Source: Spirosoma rigui | Lineage (GTDB): Bacteria; Bacteroidota; Bacteroidia; Cytophagales; Spirosomataceae | Direction of reading: 5' to 3' | Assembly: GCF_002067135.1 (NCBI RefSeq) | Contig: NZ_CP020105.1 | Location: 2,976,001 to 3,040,000 of the forward strand | DNA length: 64,000 nt | Part shown: in pieces, positions 53,296 to 61,782 of the stretch | How the letters are laid out: each line of letters begins with the position of its first letter | Position numbering within the stretch: the stretch's first letter is position 1 | Notes under the pieces: generated by a model | Told to the model about the DNA's origin: nothing | Database searches by the model: none | The model's input: only the letters and a program-made list of their open reading frames with translations | Translations under genes and position numbers: made by a program

Positions 53296-54513
53296 ATGCA
53301 AAAACGTAACCTGCTACTCCTTTTTTGTCTGGTTCTGGCAACGGCCTGCTCTTCTTCGGAGCAGCGTGACCCCGCCACTATTTTAGAACAGTCCTGGCCC
53401 CAGATCGAAGCGAAGGGTAGCCATCAGTCCGTAACGATGATGATGTGGCTTGGCGATCCGTTCATCAACGACTACATGAATAAATACGTTAAGCCGGAGG
53501 TAAAAAAGCGGTATGGTATCGACCTGCAACTGTCGGCGGGGCAGGGAACGCAGGTCGTTCAGACCATCGTAGCCGAACGCGAAGCCGGGCAGCCGAGCCA
53601 GATCGATATGGCCTGGATCAACGGCGAGACGTTTTATCAACTCCGGCAGGTCGACGGACTGCTGGGTCCGCTTACCGGTAAAATGCCGAATGCGCGGTAT
53701 GTTGACCTAGCGAACCCGTACATTAGTACCGATTTCCAGCAGCCGATAGGCGGTATGGAGGCTCCCTGGGGCAATGTCCAGCTTGCGGTTATTTACGACG
53801 AAAAGACCGTACCGAAACCGCCCCGCTCGTTTGCTGACTTGCCGGCTTATATAAAAGCACACCCCGGCCAACTAACAATTCCAAACGAGTTTACGGGTAT
53901 GACCCTGCTGAAATCGTGGATGATCGCCCTCTCCGGCGACCCGAAGCTGTTCACGGGGGCCTTCCGGGAGGAGGTATACACCAAATGGTCGGGCGAACTC
54001 TGGAAACAGATTAATGCCCTGAAACCGTATATGTGGAAGCAGGGAACCACCTTCCCCGAACAGCTCTCGACCCTGCATCAACTGTTCGCTAACGGCGAGG
54101 TGGCGTTTACCTTCTCCGATAACGATGCCGAAGTGGACAACAAGGTGAATCTGGGCTTCTTCCCGAAAACGGCCCGGGCGTATGTTCCCGAGCCGGGCAC
54201 GATCCGGAATTCCCACTACCTGGGCGTCATCAAGGGCGCGCAGCATCCCGAAGCGGCCATGCTGGTCGTTAATTTTCTGATGTCGCCCGAAGCGCAGTTG
54301 AAAAAGATGGACCCGAACGTGTGGGGTGATTATACCGTGTTGAACGTCGACAAGCTGCCTGCCGACTTCCGGGCCAGATTTGAGAACCTACCCACGCGCC
54401 GGTACGCACCCAGGCGGGCAACGATCGAAGATCGGGCGTTTCCCGAGCCCGCGCCGGAGTACATGACACGGCTATTCAAGGATTTCAGAACGTACGTTAT
54501 TGAAGCGAAATAG
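53296..54513 (+). CDS. ABC importer substrate-binding lipoprotein (YnjB-like)
   Basis: This is a binding protein of an ABC importer, 405 residues, with a lipoprotein signal ending in LATAC (Cys18). It belongs to the extracellular solute-binding group close to E. coli YnjB (COG4134). Typical are MMMWLGDPFINDYM near the N-terminus, IDMAWINGETFYQLR, GGMEAPWGNVQLAVIYDE, EFTGMTLLKSW and the C-terminal MSPEAQLKKMDPNVWGD. Relatives of this family bind thiamine, iron or sulfur compounds; YnjB itself has no firm ligand, so none is assigned. The two permease genes follow after 29 bases. The ATPase is further downstream. Confidence 0.87.
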   Translation: MQKRNLLLLFCLVLATACSSSEQRDPATILEQSWPQIEAKGSHQSVTMMMWLGDPFINDYMNKYVKPEVKKRYGIDLQLSAGQGTQVVQTIVAEREAGQPSQIDMAWINGETFYQLRQVDGLLGPLTGKMPNARYVDLANPYISTDFQQPIGGMEAPWGNVQLAVIYDEKTVPKPPRSFADLPAYIKAHPGQLTIPNEFTGMTLLKSWMIALSGDPKLFTGAFREEVYTKWSGELWKQINALKPYMWKQGTTFPEQLSTLHQLFANGEVAFTFSDNDAEVDNKVNLGFFPKTARAYVPEPGTIRNSHYLGVIKGAQHPEAAMLVVNFLMSPEAQLKKMDPNVWGDYTVLNVDKLPADFRARFENLPTRRYAPRRATIEDRAFPEPAPEYMTRLFKDFRTYVIEAK

Positions 54514-54542
54514 CCCTGTGTTCGACAGGCCCGGACAAATCC

Positions 54543-55379
54543 ATGAACAGAACCATTTTGTACCTCTACGCACTACTTGTTATGGGCCTGCCACTGGCGG
54601 GGTTGGCCCAGGCAGTGGGTTATAGTGTGGGGGTGTCGGGGCCGCTGGCTACGGGCTTTACCCTGCGCCACTGGCAGCAGCTTCCGGCCGAAACATCCCT
54701 GTTTGTCGCCGTTGGCTTTAGCCTGTACGTAGCCGTAGCATCGGTAGGAGTGGCTGCACTGATTGCGCTGGGGCTGGTCTTATACCGGCAGCGAATGCTC
54801 GGATACCGTCCTTTCCCGACGCTGCTCTACGTGCCGTTGTTGTTTCCGTCACTCGTTGTCGCGTTTTACCTGTTTCAACTTCTGAGTGGTTCGGGCTGGC
54901 TCTCCCGAATGGCGGTAGCGCTGGGGCTGACCAGCGCGCCCGACGATTTTCCCGAACTGATTCAGGATGGGGCAGGGCTGGGGATCATCCTGGCGCAGGT
55001 TGTCCTGGCCTTCCCGTTTTTTACCCTGCTGTTCCAAAGCGTCTACGCCGATTCGCGCCTGGACGAGTTGCGGAGCCTGACCCGAACACTTGGGGCTTCG
55101 GTGGGGCAGTTCAACCGAAAAGTAGCCGCGCCTATTCTACTGCGCCGGACCGCACCTACGCTTGTGCTGTATGGTATTGCTGTACTGGGAGCGTATGATA
55201 TACCGCTGCTGCTTGGTCGCAATTACCCGCAGATGCTCTCGGTGTTTATCACCACACGACTCCAGCGGTTCGACCTCGCCGACCTGCCCATGGGCTACCT
55301 GATCGGCTTTCTGCTGACAATTGTGCTGATGCTTGTCATCTATCGAACCACTAAATGGACCCAGCGTCATGCGCTCTAA
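54543..55379 (+). CDS. ABC importer permease, first subunit
   Basis: This is an inner-membrane permease of the binding-protein-dependent type with about six helices and 278 residues. LRSLTRTLGASVGQFNRKVAAPILLRRTAPTLVL carries the EAA loop that docks on the ATPase. It matches the first half of fused permeases such as YnjC, while here the halves are separate genes. Its end overlaps the second permease gene by 11 bases, so the two subunits are coupled and likely form a heterodimer. It follows the YnjB-like lipoprotein gene by 29 bases. Confidence 0.88.
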   Translation: MNRTILYLYALLVMGLPLAGLAQAVGYSVGVSGPLATGFTLRHWQQLPAETSLFVAVGFSLYVAVASVGVAALIALGLVLYRQRMLGYRPFPTLLYVPLLFPSLVVAFYLFQLLSGSGWLSRMAVALGLTSAPDDFPELIQDGAGLGIILAQVVLAFPFFTLLFQSVYADSRLDELRSLTRTLGASVGQFNRKVAAPILLRRTAPTLVLYGIAVLGAYDIPLLLGRNYPQMLSVFITTRLQRFDLADLPMGYLIGFLLTIVLMLVIYRTTKWTQRHAL

Positions 55380-56136
55380 TCCCTGGCTGGCGGCCTTCCT
55401 GCTGATCCTGTTTGGCCTGCCATTGGCGTTGCTGGTACTGCTGGCGCTGGGGCAGCAGTGGCGCTTTCCGGATGTGCTGCCGCCGACTTACGCCCTCGAT
55501 GCGCTGGCGCGGGTGTTCTCGGCTGAGGGCGACCTATGGCAGGGGTTACTGCTTAGTCTGGGCCTTGCCACGACCGTATCACTGGTGTCAACGGGTCTGG
55601 GATTTCTGGTTGCCCGGGCGGTAGCGCGTGCCAGCCACCCCGACCGCTGGGTGACGCTCAGTTACCTGCCCTACGCCCTGCCGCCCGTTTTGCTGGCCGT
55701 TGTGATTCAGCCATTCATTATCCGGTTGCACTTGTCGGGGACCATAGCTGGGGTAGGCCTGGGCCTGCTGCTCATTACAGTTCCGTTCTGTACGCTGTTC
55801 TTCCGCTCTTTCTGGGGGCAGCAGGCCAGCCAGTACGAACAGCTGAGCCGGACCCTTGGCTGCACCCCGGCGCAGGCCCTCTGGCGGGTGTTGCTGCCGC
55901 TGGCCCGGCCCCTGCTGGTTACGTGTCTGTTTCAGACATTTCTGCTCGCCTGGTTCGACTTTGGCCTGACGAATTACCTGAGTGTGGGCAAAGTCCGGAC
56001 GCTGACGGTTCAGGTGTATCTGCTCGTGGGCGAAGCCAACAGTCGTCTGGCAGCCGTGGCCTCGCTGCTGCTGTTGCTACCCCCGGCCTTGCTGCTGTGG
56101 CTGAACCAGCGCGCCATTGTCCGGCGGATACCGTAG
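55369..56136 (+). CDS. ABC importer permease, second subunit
   Basis: This is the second permease, 255 residues with about six membrane helices. The EAA loop reads YEQLSRTLGCTPAQALWRVLLPLARPLLV, near residue 155. The frame extends to 55333, but ATG 55369 is the likely start since it overlaps the first permease's stop by 11 bases and leaves a short positively charged start MRSNPWLAAFLL. It pairs with the first permease and corresponds to the second half of YnjC-like proteins. The 161 bases after it hold no gene and no clear terminator; a minus-strand PadR module starts there. Confidence 0.88.
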   Translation: MRSNPWLAAFLLILFGLPLALLVLLALGQQWRFPDVLPPTYALDALARVFSAEGDLWQGLLLSLGLATTVSLVSTGLGFLVARAVARASHPDRWVTLSYLPYALPPVLLAVVIQPFIIRLHLSGTIAGVGLGLLLITVPFCTLFFRSFWGQQASQYEQLSRTLGCTPAQALWRVLLPLARPLLVTCLFQTFLLAWFDFGLTNYLSVGKVRTLTVQVYLLVGEANSRLAAVASLLLLLPPALLLWLNQRAIVRRIP

Positions 56137-56297
56137 TCCGTCGGCCCGACCCGCTACCTGGCCCGGATCCGGATGCCGGGGCCGGTGTTGACCCGCCCGA
56201 ACCCCGTCCCGCAACAAGCCGGGGCAGCAGTAGCAGACTGGCCAGCCTGCCAGTGCGCAAACGGGCTACATGACGTCAAAAAGGAGTAAAAATGCGG

Positions 56298-56822
56298 TTA
56301 ATGGACGGTTAAGGTGCGCTGTTGTTCATGCTGTAGATACCAGCTGAATCCGGCGAAGGTGACGCTGGCCAAACCGGCGAGCCAGACGGCCCCCCAGGGG
56401 CTGAAATACGAAAAGGTGCCGTGGCCCATCAGGTGCAGCAGCGTCATCAGCATCATGCACAGGCCGAGGGTCATGATCGTAGCATTCCGCAGGTTGATGG
56501 GGTACGACTGCCGGAGGGCATAGGCACCATAATCCTTGTTCCGGAATTCGAAGACAATGTCATCCTTGCTGGCCTTTTCCAGCGCCGGACCACTCAGCCG
56601 CACTTCTCGCTGGTAATGCTGCCGCAACTCCTGAACGACCCCGGCGTTGGCTTCAAGCAGGGCTTTTTCCATTGCCGACTCAAAAGGCAACCCAATCCAT
56701 ATATAGTGTTCCACTTCGCAGACCAGGTGGTCGAGGAGTTCGTCGATCAGGACGGGATCGGTACCGGACTGGATCAGGTGATCGTGGAGCCGGGCCACAT
56801 GGTACAGGTCTAGTTTTTCCAT
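56298..56822 (-). CDS. PadR-associated membrane protein (HAAS-like and TonB N-terminus-like)
   Basis: This 174-residue protein has an N-terminal helical domain (about 1-75, with LIDELLDHLVCEVEHYIW) like the HAAS domains encoded next to PadR regulators. Residues 89-113 read IVFEFRNKDYGAYALRQS followed by a basic YPINLRNA, which closely resembles the cytoplasmic N-terminus of Bacteroidota TonB proteins. Two membrane helices follow (about 114-131 and 142-162). The combination suggests a membrane anchor or sensor that works with PadR. The gene is downstream of padR by 14 bases, in the same operon and opposite in direction to the ABC genes around it. Confidence 0.65.
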   Translation of the reverse strand: MEKLDLYHVARLHDHLIQSGTDPVLIDELLDHLVCEVEHYIWIGLPFESAMEKALLEANAGVVQELRQHYQREVRLSGPALEKASKDDIVFEFRNKDYGAYALRQSYPINLRNATIMTLGLCMMLMTLLHLMGHGTFSYFSPWGAVWLAGLASVTFAGFSWYLQHEQQRTLTVH

Positions 56823-56836
56823 GAACGTAGCTGATT

Positions 56837-57187
56837 TTATTTGGTTAGGGCGAGCGTTGGGCTTTGCAGCAATGACCGCATCATCTCGACAAAGCGTTCA
56901 AACTCCGATACTTTTTGCTGGGCCGTTTCGGACCCCGTTGGCGTAAGCGAGTAGTATTTGCGCAGGCGACCGTCGACCTCGACGGATTCGGTCATGAGCA
57001 GGCCTTCCTGCTCCAGTTTGTGCAGAATCGGGTAAAGCGCCCCAAACGTGAGCGTCAGCTGCCCTTGGGTGCGCTCTTTTACGGCTTGTGTAATCTCATA
57101 TCCGTACATGCGCTCCTGGCTGGTCAGCAGGTTCAGTACGATCGTTTTGAGCGTGCCGCGTAGAAATTCGCTGTTTGTTTGCTCCAT
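56837..57187 (-). CDS. PadR-family transcriptional regulator
   Basis: This is a winged-helix regulator of the PadR family, 116 residues. Features are TLKTIVLNLLTSQERMYGYEITQAV (helix 1-2), LTFGALYPILHKLEQEGLL (recognition helix) and the wing and C-terminal dimerisation helix with YYSLTPTG. PadR proteins repress genes and release DNA on binding phenolics, drugs or other signals. The neighbour is the HAAS-like membrane protein. The operon lies between the two halves of an ABC transporter locus and may regulate it. An AT-rich 10-base palindrome (57202-57211) lies just upstream of the start. Confidence 0.9.
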   Translation of the reverse strand: MEQTNSEFLRGTLKTIVLNLLTSQERMYGYEITQAVKERTQGQLTLTFGALYPILHKLEQEGLLMTESVEVDGRLRKYYSLTPTGSETAQQKVSEFERFVEMMRSLLQSPTLALTK

Positions 57188-57201
57188 CAGTCGTATACTT
57201 G

Positions 57202-57211
57202 ATCAATTGAT
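57202..57211. promoter_or_regulatory. Possible PadR operator
   Basis: ATCAATTGAT is a perfect palindrome 15 bases from the padR start, in the region between padR and the divergent gene at 57298. A match to PadR binding is only positional. Confidence 0.3.
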
Positions 57212-57297
57212 GAAGCGAATGTATGTAAGATTCTTATATATGCAAACCAATTGGGATTAAATTTCGTACATCCCCTGCACCGATTTCTCCTGTCGAT

Positions 57298-57942
57298 ATG
57301 CTCAGCGCTCTGATCATTTCCAACAATATCGTTGGTCTCACCGATTACTACGTGTCCAACGACCTCGTAACCTATACAATCGCCTACGTTTCGGGCGACT
57401 TTAATCCCGACCTGGACCCGTATGATGTGCTGGTGGTGCCTAACGGCTCTGACCACGTAGCCATGTTTCGAATCAAAGACAAGGTCCGGGTGTTTCTGGA
57501 CGCGGGTAAAGCGGTGGTCTGTTCCGATGGCTGGTTTACCAACTGGGTGCCGGGTAATCAGTGGGTGATGGACAATACAAAACGGACCATCGATACGCGG
57601 TATGCGCTGAAAACCGACCGCCATACTCTCTTTGACGGTATCGACATCAATGATCTGATCTATTCGCACGGTATGACGGGCTGGTGGGCCTGCGGCTACA
57701 TTGATGCGGCCCCCGGTGCCGACATCGTCCTGGAGGATACCTGGCAGCGCCCCGTTGTAGTGCTGGATGAGGTGACTACGCCCGGAATGCTTTTTTTGAC
57801 GGCCAGCGGTCCCCTCGCCGATGTCACTTATGCCGGTAAGAGAGACGGTGCAATGGTTCAGCTTTACCGGAATTTTCTCCGGCTGGTGGTCGCTAAAAAA
57901 GAGAAGGCATCGCTGCGCTTGTCTGAAATGACAACTACCTAG
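57298..57942 (+). CDS. ThuA/amidotransferase-fold protein of unknown function (paralog 1)
   Basis: This cytoplasmic protein of 214 residues has no signal peptide. The fold suggested by the sequence is a class I glutamine-amidotransferase or ThuA-like alpha/beta sandwich: an N-terminal strand (SALIISNN), YDVLVVPNGSDH, then VFLDAGKAVVCSDGW with Cys75 at the place of the usual nucleophile elbow. Later features are HGMTGWW and PVVVLDEVTTPGMLFLTASGP. The next gene encodes a protein with a matching layout (VWSHYAM, ALVIPFQSN, GKKVFVEGDS, GTLFATTLDP) but Glu-Gly-Asp where this one has Cys. No established family is recognised. It lies inside the ABC locus. Confidence 0.7.
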   Translation: MLSALIISNNIVGLTDYYVSNDLVTYTIAYVSGDFNPDLDPYDVLVVPNGSDHVAMFRIKDKVRVFLDAGKAVVCSDGWFTNWVPGNQWVMDNTKRTIDTRYALKTDRHTLFDGIDINDLIYSHGMTGWWACGYIDAAPGADIVLEDTWQRPVVVLDEVTTPGMLFLTASGPLADVTYAGKRDGAMVQLYRNFLRLVVAKKEKASLRLSEMTTT

Positions 57943-58068
57943 CGCCCGGACGTATCCCGGACGGCCAGACTCGGGCGAGTTGAGCACTTCTTTTTGGCCG
58001 TCCATGACTCACCTGGTCGCTGGTTCAGGGTGAACTACCAAACACGTTTTACTGCAAACATAGTCTAT

Positions 58069-58722
58069 ATGCAAACGATTGGCTTGATTTTCAACGGGGT
58101 ATGGTCGCACTACGCCATGGCTACCGCGCCCAAATACCGGGACATATACAAACTTATCTATGTCTACGATCTCGACGAGGCTGCCGTTGAGGGACTCGAC
58201 GCGCTGGTGATTCCCTTCCAGTCGAACCAGCCGGAACTCGTCGCGCGCAAAGAGGTGATATATGCCTTTTTACGCCAGGGTAAAAAAGTATTCGTCGAAG
58301 GCGACAGCACTGCCGACTGGCTCGATGCCCAGTGGGAAGACCGGCCCGTCAATAACTACTGGTGGGTTGAAAATCCCGATAAACCGCCCGTTTCGGAAAC
58401 GAACTACGACCATCCCATTTATAGGGGCCTTACGCCCCGGCAGGCTTGCTGGCATACCCACGGGGTGTACACCCGGATTCCGGACCAGGCCGTCATTGTG
58501 CAGGCCAGCCCGGAAGGCGACGTCATTTCGTGGGAAACGACCCAATACGGCGGTACGCTGTTTGCCACCACCCTCGATCCGATTGTCGAGCATGGGGTTC
58601 AGCAAATCAGCCACCTCGATAACTACGTGGACCGAATGACGGAATGGCTATCGGGCGTTAAACCGGCTCCGGGGAAGATGACGATCGACAAAGAAGTGTA
58701 CGGAGCCGGGGCATTGGTGTAG
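58069..58722 (+). CDS. ThuA/amidotransferase-fold protein of unknown function (paralog 2)
   Basis: This 217-residue protein is the second of two paralogs. ATG 58069 is chosen over a frame opening at 57994. The first strand QTIGLIFNG, then LDALVIPFQSNQ and GKKVFVEGDSTADW line up with the first paralog; Glu77-Gly78-Asp79 replaces the Cys elbow, so it is unlikely to be an amidotransferase. The HTHGVYTRIPDQAVIVQ segment and GGTLFATTLDPIVEHG are shared features. It lacks a signal peptide and is followed at once by the ABC ATPase gene (stop at 58722, start at 58742). This suggests it helps the importer, for instance by sensing or handling the imported ligand; no function is established. Confidence 0.7.
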   Translation: MQTIGLIFNGVWSHYAMATAPKYRDIYKLIYVYDLDEAAVEGLDALVIPFQSNQPELVARKEVIYAFLRQGKKVFVEGDSTADWLDAQWEDRPVNNYWWVENPDKPPVSETNYDHPIYRGLTPRQACWHTHGVYTRIPDQAVIVQASPEGDVISWETTQYGGTLFATTLDPIVEHGVQQISHLDNYVDRMTEWLSGVKPAPGKMTIDKEVYGAGALV

Positions 58723-58727
58723 TTTTG
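58720..58727 (+). promoter_or_regulatory. Possible -7 box before the ABC ATPase gene
   Basis: TAGTTTTG matches TAnnTTTG and contains the TAG stop of the upstream gene, 15 bases before the ATPase ATG. It could be chance, as the ATPase may be read from the upstream operon. Confidence 0.25.
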
Positions 58728-58741
58728 TGTCCCATTTACCA

Positions 58742-59485
58742 ATGACCCGGCCCATGCTCACCGTCACTTCCCTTGCCAAATCGTTTGGCTCCACGCCCGT
58801 TCTGAACAACATTTCGGTTAAACTGCCAGCGGGGGAGGTACTGGCGGTACTGGGCCGGTCGGGCTGCGGCAAAACGACCCTGCTGAAAATCCTGGCCGGC
58901 CTGGAAGCGCCCGATTCGGGTGATGTGCTGATGGATGGTCAGTCGGTGCTGTCGATCCCGCCCGAGCGTCGGCAGGTGGTCTATCTGTACCAGGAGCCAT
59001 TACTGTTTCCGCACCTGAACGTCTTTGAAAATGTAGCGTTTGGTCTGCGCATCCGCCACGTCGACAACGCGACGGTCACGCAGCAGGTAGGGGATATGCT
59101 GGCCGACCTCGAGCTGAGCGATCAGGCTCATAAACAACCTAATCAACTGTCGGGTGGCCAGCGGCAGCGCGTCTCGTTCGGGCGGGCGCTCATCATCCGC
59201 CCGCGGCTGCTCCTCCTGGATGAACCTTTTGGCAACCTCGATGCCCAAACGCGGACGACCATGCAGGAGTTGTTCGGCCGGGTGGCGCAACAATACGGGA
59301 TGACGGCCCTGTTCGTCACCCACGACACCCGCGAAGCCCTGACCGTTGGCACTCGATTTGGCTACCTCGACCGGGGCGTCATGACGACCTATGCTGCCGT
59401 TGGTGATTTCGTAGCTGACCCCCGTACCGGTGTCCATACCGAACTAGCCTTCTGGGAGTCGGTACAGTTGAAATCGGCCCAATAA
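58742..59485 (+). CDS. ABC importer ATPase
   Basis: This cytoplasmic ATPase of 247 residues drives the importer encoded at 53296-56136. Motifs are Walker A GRSGCGKT (38-45), a Q-loop reading YLYQEP, the signature NQLSGGQRQRVSFGRAL, Walker B LLLLDEPFGNLD and the switch His in VTHDTREAL. It is of the ThiQ/PotA/YnjD class, and the C-terminal extension beyond the core is short, with no regulatory TOBE domain. It is the only ABC ATPase in the window, but is 2.6 kb from the permeases. ATG 58742 was used; ATG 58754 also fits. Confidence 0.9.
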   Translation: MTRPMLTVTSLAKSFGSTPVLNNISVKLPAGEVLAVLGRSGCGKTTLLKILAGLEAPDSGDVLMDGQSVLSIPPERRQVVYLYQEPLLFPHLNVFENVAFGLRIRHVDNATVTQQVGDMLADLELSDQAHKQPNQLSGGQRQRVSFGRALIIRPRLLLLDEPFGNLDAQTRTTMQELFGRVAQQYGMTALFVTHDTREALTVGTRFGYLDRGVMTTYAAVGDFVADPRTGVHTELAFWESVQLKSAQ

Positions 59486-59529
59486 GTGCTTGTTCAGAAG
59501 AGGCCATTTAGGTTGTAAAACGCCAATAC

Positions 59530-60849
59530 CTACATCCGTGTTCGGTTTTCCAGTTTGTAAACCCGGTGGCTATGCTGGTCGGCTCCCTCGCCGAATTTAG
59601 TCACCGAAATGTACAGGGTACCCGACGGGCTGGCCGATGAACTGGCGAAACGCACCTCATTTTTTGTGCCGTCAAACTCAATCACCCGCGCCCACGTTTT
59701 TCCCGCATCGGTGGTACACATCAGCAGACTCTTCGCCCTGGTCGAGAGGCAGCTGTAGGATGACGCCCACAACTCAGTACCCGCCGATGCGTGCCGGGCA
59801 ATCATATTCATGACGGGGCTACGTCGGTAGGGGTCGGGGAGAACCAACTTCGTAAACCGTCTGCCATCCGATGTCTGAACGATAAAATTCGTACCCCCCA
59901 GGTAATCGCTGCCCAGCAACACCGTGTTGTCAGTTTCAACCATGGACGTGTAGCCACCCGTCTGGTGGTGGTATTTATTGAGCAGCCGCCAGCCGGCTTT
60001 TCGCTGGCTGCCCTGCTTGTTGAAATGGGCCAGCGAGGCATTCATCCATACCTGCTTTTTATTATCCCCATCGGTCAGGAAAATCGCGTTCAGACGGGTG
60101 CAGTATTTAACCAGGTGAATGTGTTTATTGACCCCCTGCTGCTTTAGAAAGTCGGCGGTTCGCCAGGTGTCCCCGCCATCGGTTGAATGATACAGGTAAG
60201 CCAGATTTTGCCAGGCCCGCCCGTGCCAGATTGACCCGTATTCGCCAATCAGCAGGGTGTTGTCGGGTAGTTCGGTCATACCGTTGTTGAACAGGAAATA
60301 GCTGACGGGTGTGGAGAGGTGCAGCACTATTCGGAACGATACCCCCAGGTCGTCACTTTTGTAGATCGTCCCGTTCGAGCAGACAAACAGCGAGTGGCTC
60401 CGGCTGATGAACAACGATGTGATGGCATAGGGAAAAGTTTGGATTGGCGTTGCCGACTCGCTTTGGTCGATGCTCCGGTAGAGTGTTTCCGGGTGGGAGA
60501 AACAACACCCCCAAAGCGTTCCGTCGGTCGTTTCAGCGCAGAATTTCCAGTCAATGGATACTGGTTTGAGTTGTAACCCCTGCTGAACCAGAAACAGCGA
60601 ACTGTCTGCGTCATGGATCAAACTGGTGCTGTCTCCGGCGAGAGACAGATAAGCATTATCAGTGAAGGTCAGGTACCGTTTGCCCAGTTGATAGAGCCGA
60701 ATCCGGTGGTTCACTTCCCAGAGTACGAACGAGCAAAGCTCCCGGAGTTTGCCGACCCGGTAAATATCGACCATAAACAGCCAGGCATATTTTACCCAAT
60801 AGGGACTCGGTCGCTTCAGCAGCGAAAAGTATTTGGAGGAAACGTCCAT
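59530..60849 (-). CDS. BNR/sialidase-like beta-propeller protein without signal peptide
   Basis: This 439-residue protein contains several Asp-box-like repeats typical of sialidase and photosystem-assembly-like propellers: IYKSDDLGVSF, LYHSTDGGDTWRT and CTTDAGKTWARV, and a related turn in YRSIDQSESAT. The first 65 residues are aromatic and basic (for example YWVKYAWLFMVDIY) and do not look like a cleavable signal, so location is uncertain. No catalytic sialidase residues (Arg triad) can be identified with confidence. It is separated from the methyltransferase gene by a hairpin at 60877-60903. Function unknown. Confidence 0.65.
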   Translation of the reverse strand: MDVSSKYFSLLKRPSPYWVKYAWLFMVDIYRVGKLRELCSFVLWEVNHRIRLYQLGKRYLTFTDNAYLSLAGDSTSLIHDADSSLFLVQQGLQLKPVSIDWKFCAETTDGTLWGCCFSHPETLYRSIDQSESATPIQTFPYAITSLFISRSHSLFVCSNGTIYKSDDLGVSFRIVLHLSTPVSYFLFNNGMTELPDNTLLIGEYGSIWHGRAWQNLAYLYHSTDGGDTWRTADFLKQQGVNKHIHLVKYCTRLNAIFLTDGDNKKQVWMNASLAHFNKQGSQRKAGWRLLNKYHHQTGGYTSMVETDNTVLLGSDYLGGTNFIVQTSDGRRFTKLVLPDPYRRSPVMNMIARHASAGTELWASSYSCLSTRAKSLLMCTTDAGKTWARVIEFDGTKNEVRFASSSASPSGTLYISVTKFGEGADQHSHRVYKLENRTRM

Positions 60850-60876
60850 GAAGAATTAACGAAACACGAGACATAC

Positions 60877-60903
60877 CCGAGCTACCCTGAACAGGTAGCC
60901 CGG
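60877..60903 (-). terminator. Hairpin after the methyltransferase gene
   Basis: GCTACC and GGTAGC pair exactly and the stem continues through CCGA/CCGG with a wobble, over a 7-base loop (CTGAACA). It lies 40 bases past the stop of the minus-strand methyltransferase gene. Confidence 0.55.
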
Positions 60904-60942
60904 ATGTGGCTGGCGGTATGGATAGAAACAGAATAGGCGTGA

Positions 60943-61782
60943 TCAGGCAGGTTGCCGGGGTACTGTTCGGTTGGCTACCAGCGTATACATGAGCTTGGTG
61001 GCATTATGCTCGGCAAAAAACTGCTTGTGGTAACTGATTTTTATATCGCCGAAGCCCAGTACGGACAGGAATTGTTCCAGTAATTCCGGGGTGAGGTGCC
61101 ACCAGGTTTCTTCGGGATGGCCGATGGAGGTGATAGGCCGGAAAATCATGGAGGGGCCGAGTAACTTATGCCGGATTTTCCGGACGGTGCCTGTGCTTAA
61201 CCAGCTGAAAAGGCTATTGATGATTTTCTGCCGGTTGTTATCGAGAATTTCCGTGATGACAATCGTTTCTCTGGTGATGCGGGCGGCTTGCTGCAGCGCC
61301 AGGAAAGGGTCACGCACATGGAGCAGGATACTGCCGAAAGTGCTGACATCGACCAGCCCGACCGACTCGGGAATGGCATACACCGTTCCATGAACCAGTT
61401 GCGCTTTGGAGTTCAGGAGTGAATGGCTCAGGTGGTAGGCGTTGTTGAGCTTCCGGAGGTGATTTTTCCGCATGGGCGACCAGGCCGCGCCATCTTTGTG
61501 CGCGTAGGGAACCATGTCCCAGTCAAGGTCGGGCGACAGGTCGTAGCTGATCACCGACGCGCCTTTCTTTTCCATATGGAAGGAGAGGAAACCGTTTGCC
61601 GCGCCTACTTCGAGAACGCGCTTGTCACGAAGGTCGACGTGCCCAATGTAGTCGTCGGCAAAGGCGCGCAGATCCCATTCGCCTTTCATCTCGCCGAGGC
61701 CGGGCAGATCGATGGTGTGGTAGAAATAATAGTCGTCGGGGTTAATCTGGGCTGGATGGTTGGCTGGTTGTGGTGCACTCAT
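60943..61782 (-). CDS. Class I SAM-dependent methyltransferase (DUF1698/CmoB-like)
   Basis: This 279-residue protein is a SAM-dependent methyltransferase. Motif I is VLEVGAANGFLSF near residue 57, preceded by WDLRAFADDYIG; the layout resembles the DUF1698/CmoB-like group, which includes tRNA wobble-uridine carboxymethyltransferase relatives. FGSILLHVRDPFLALQQ is motif IV/V. The C-terminal half has ETWWHLTPELLEQFL, usual in small-molecule or sugar methyltransferases of exopolysaccharide clusters. The start ATG 61782 has no strong support from the upstream DNA but gives a normal length. The substrate is unknown. Confidence 0.8.
   Translation of the reverse strand: MSAPQPANHPAQINPDDYYFYHTIDLPGLGEMKGEWDLRAFADDYIGHVDLRDKRVLEVGAANGFLSFHMEKKGASVISYDLSPDLDWDMVPYAHKDGAAWSPMRKNHLRKLNNAYHLSHSLLNSKAQLVHGTVYAIPESVGLVDVSTFGSILLHVRDPFLALQQAARITRETIVITEILDNNRQKIINSLFSWLSTGTVRKIRHKLLGPSMIFRPITSIGHPEETWWHLTPELLEQFLSVLGFGDIKISYHKQFFAEHNATKLMYTLVANRTVPRQPA

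Noticed and set aside
55923..56273. Open frames overlapping the end of the second permease
   Set aside because: Low-complexity Pro, Arg and Ala-rich shadows of the permease and the gap; no homology features.
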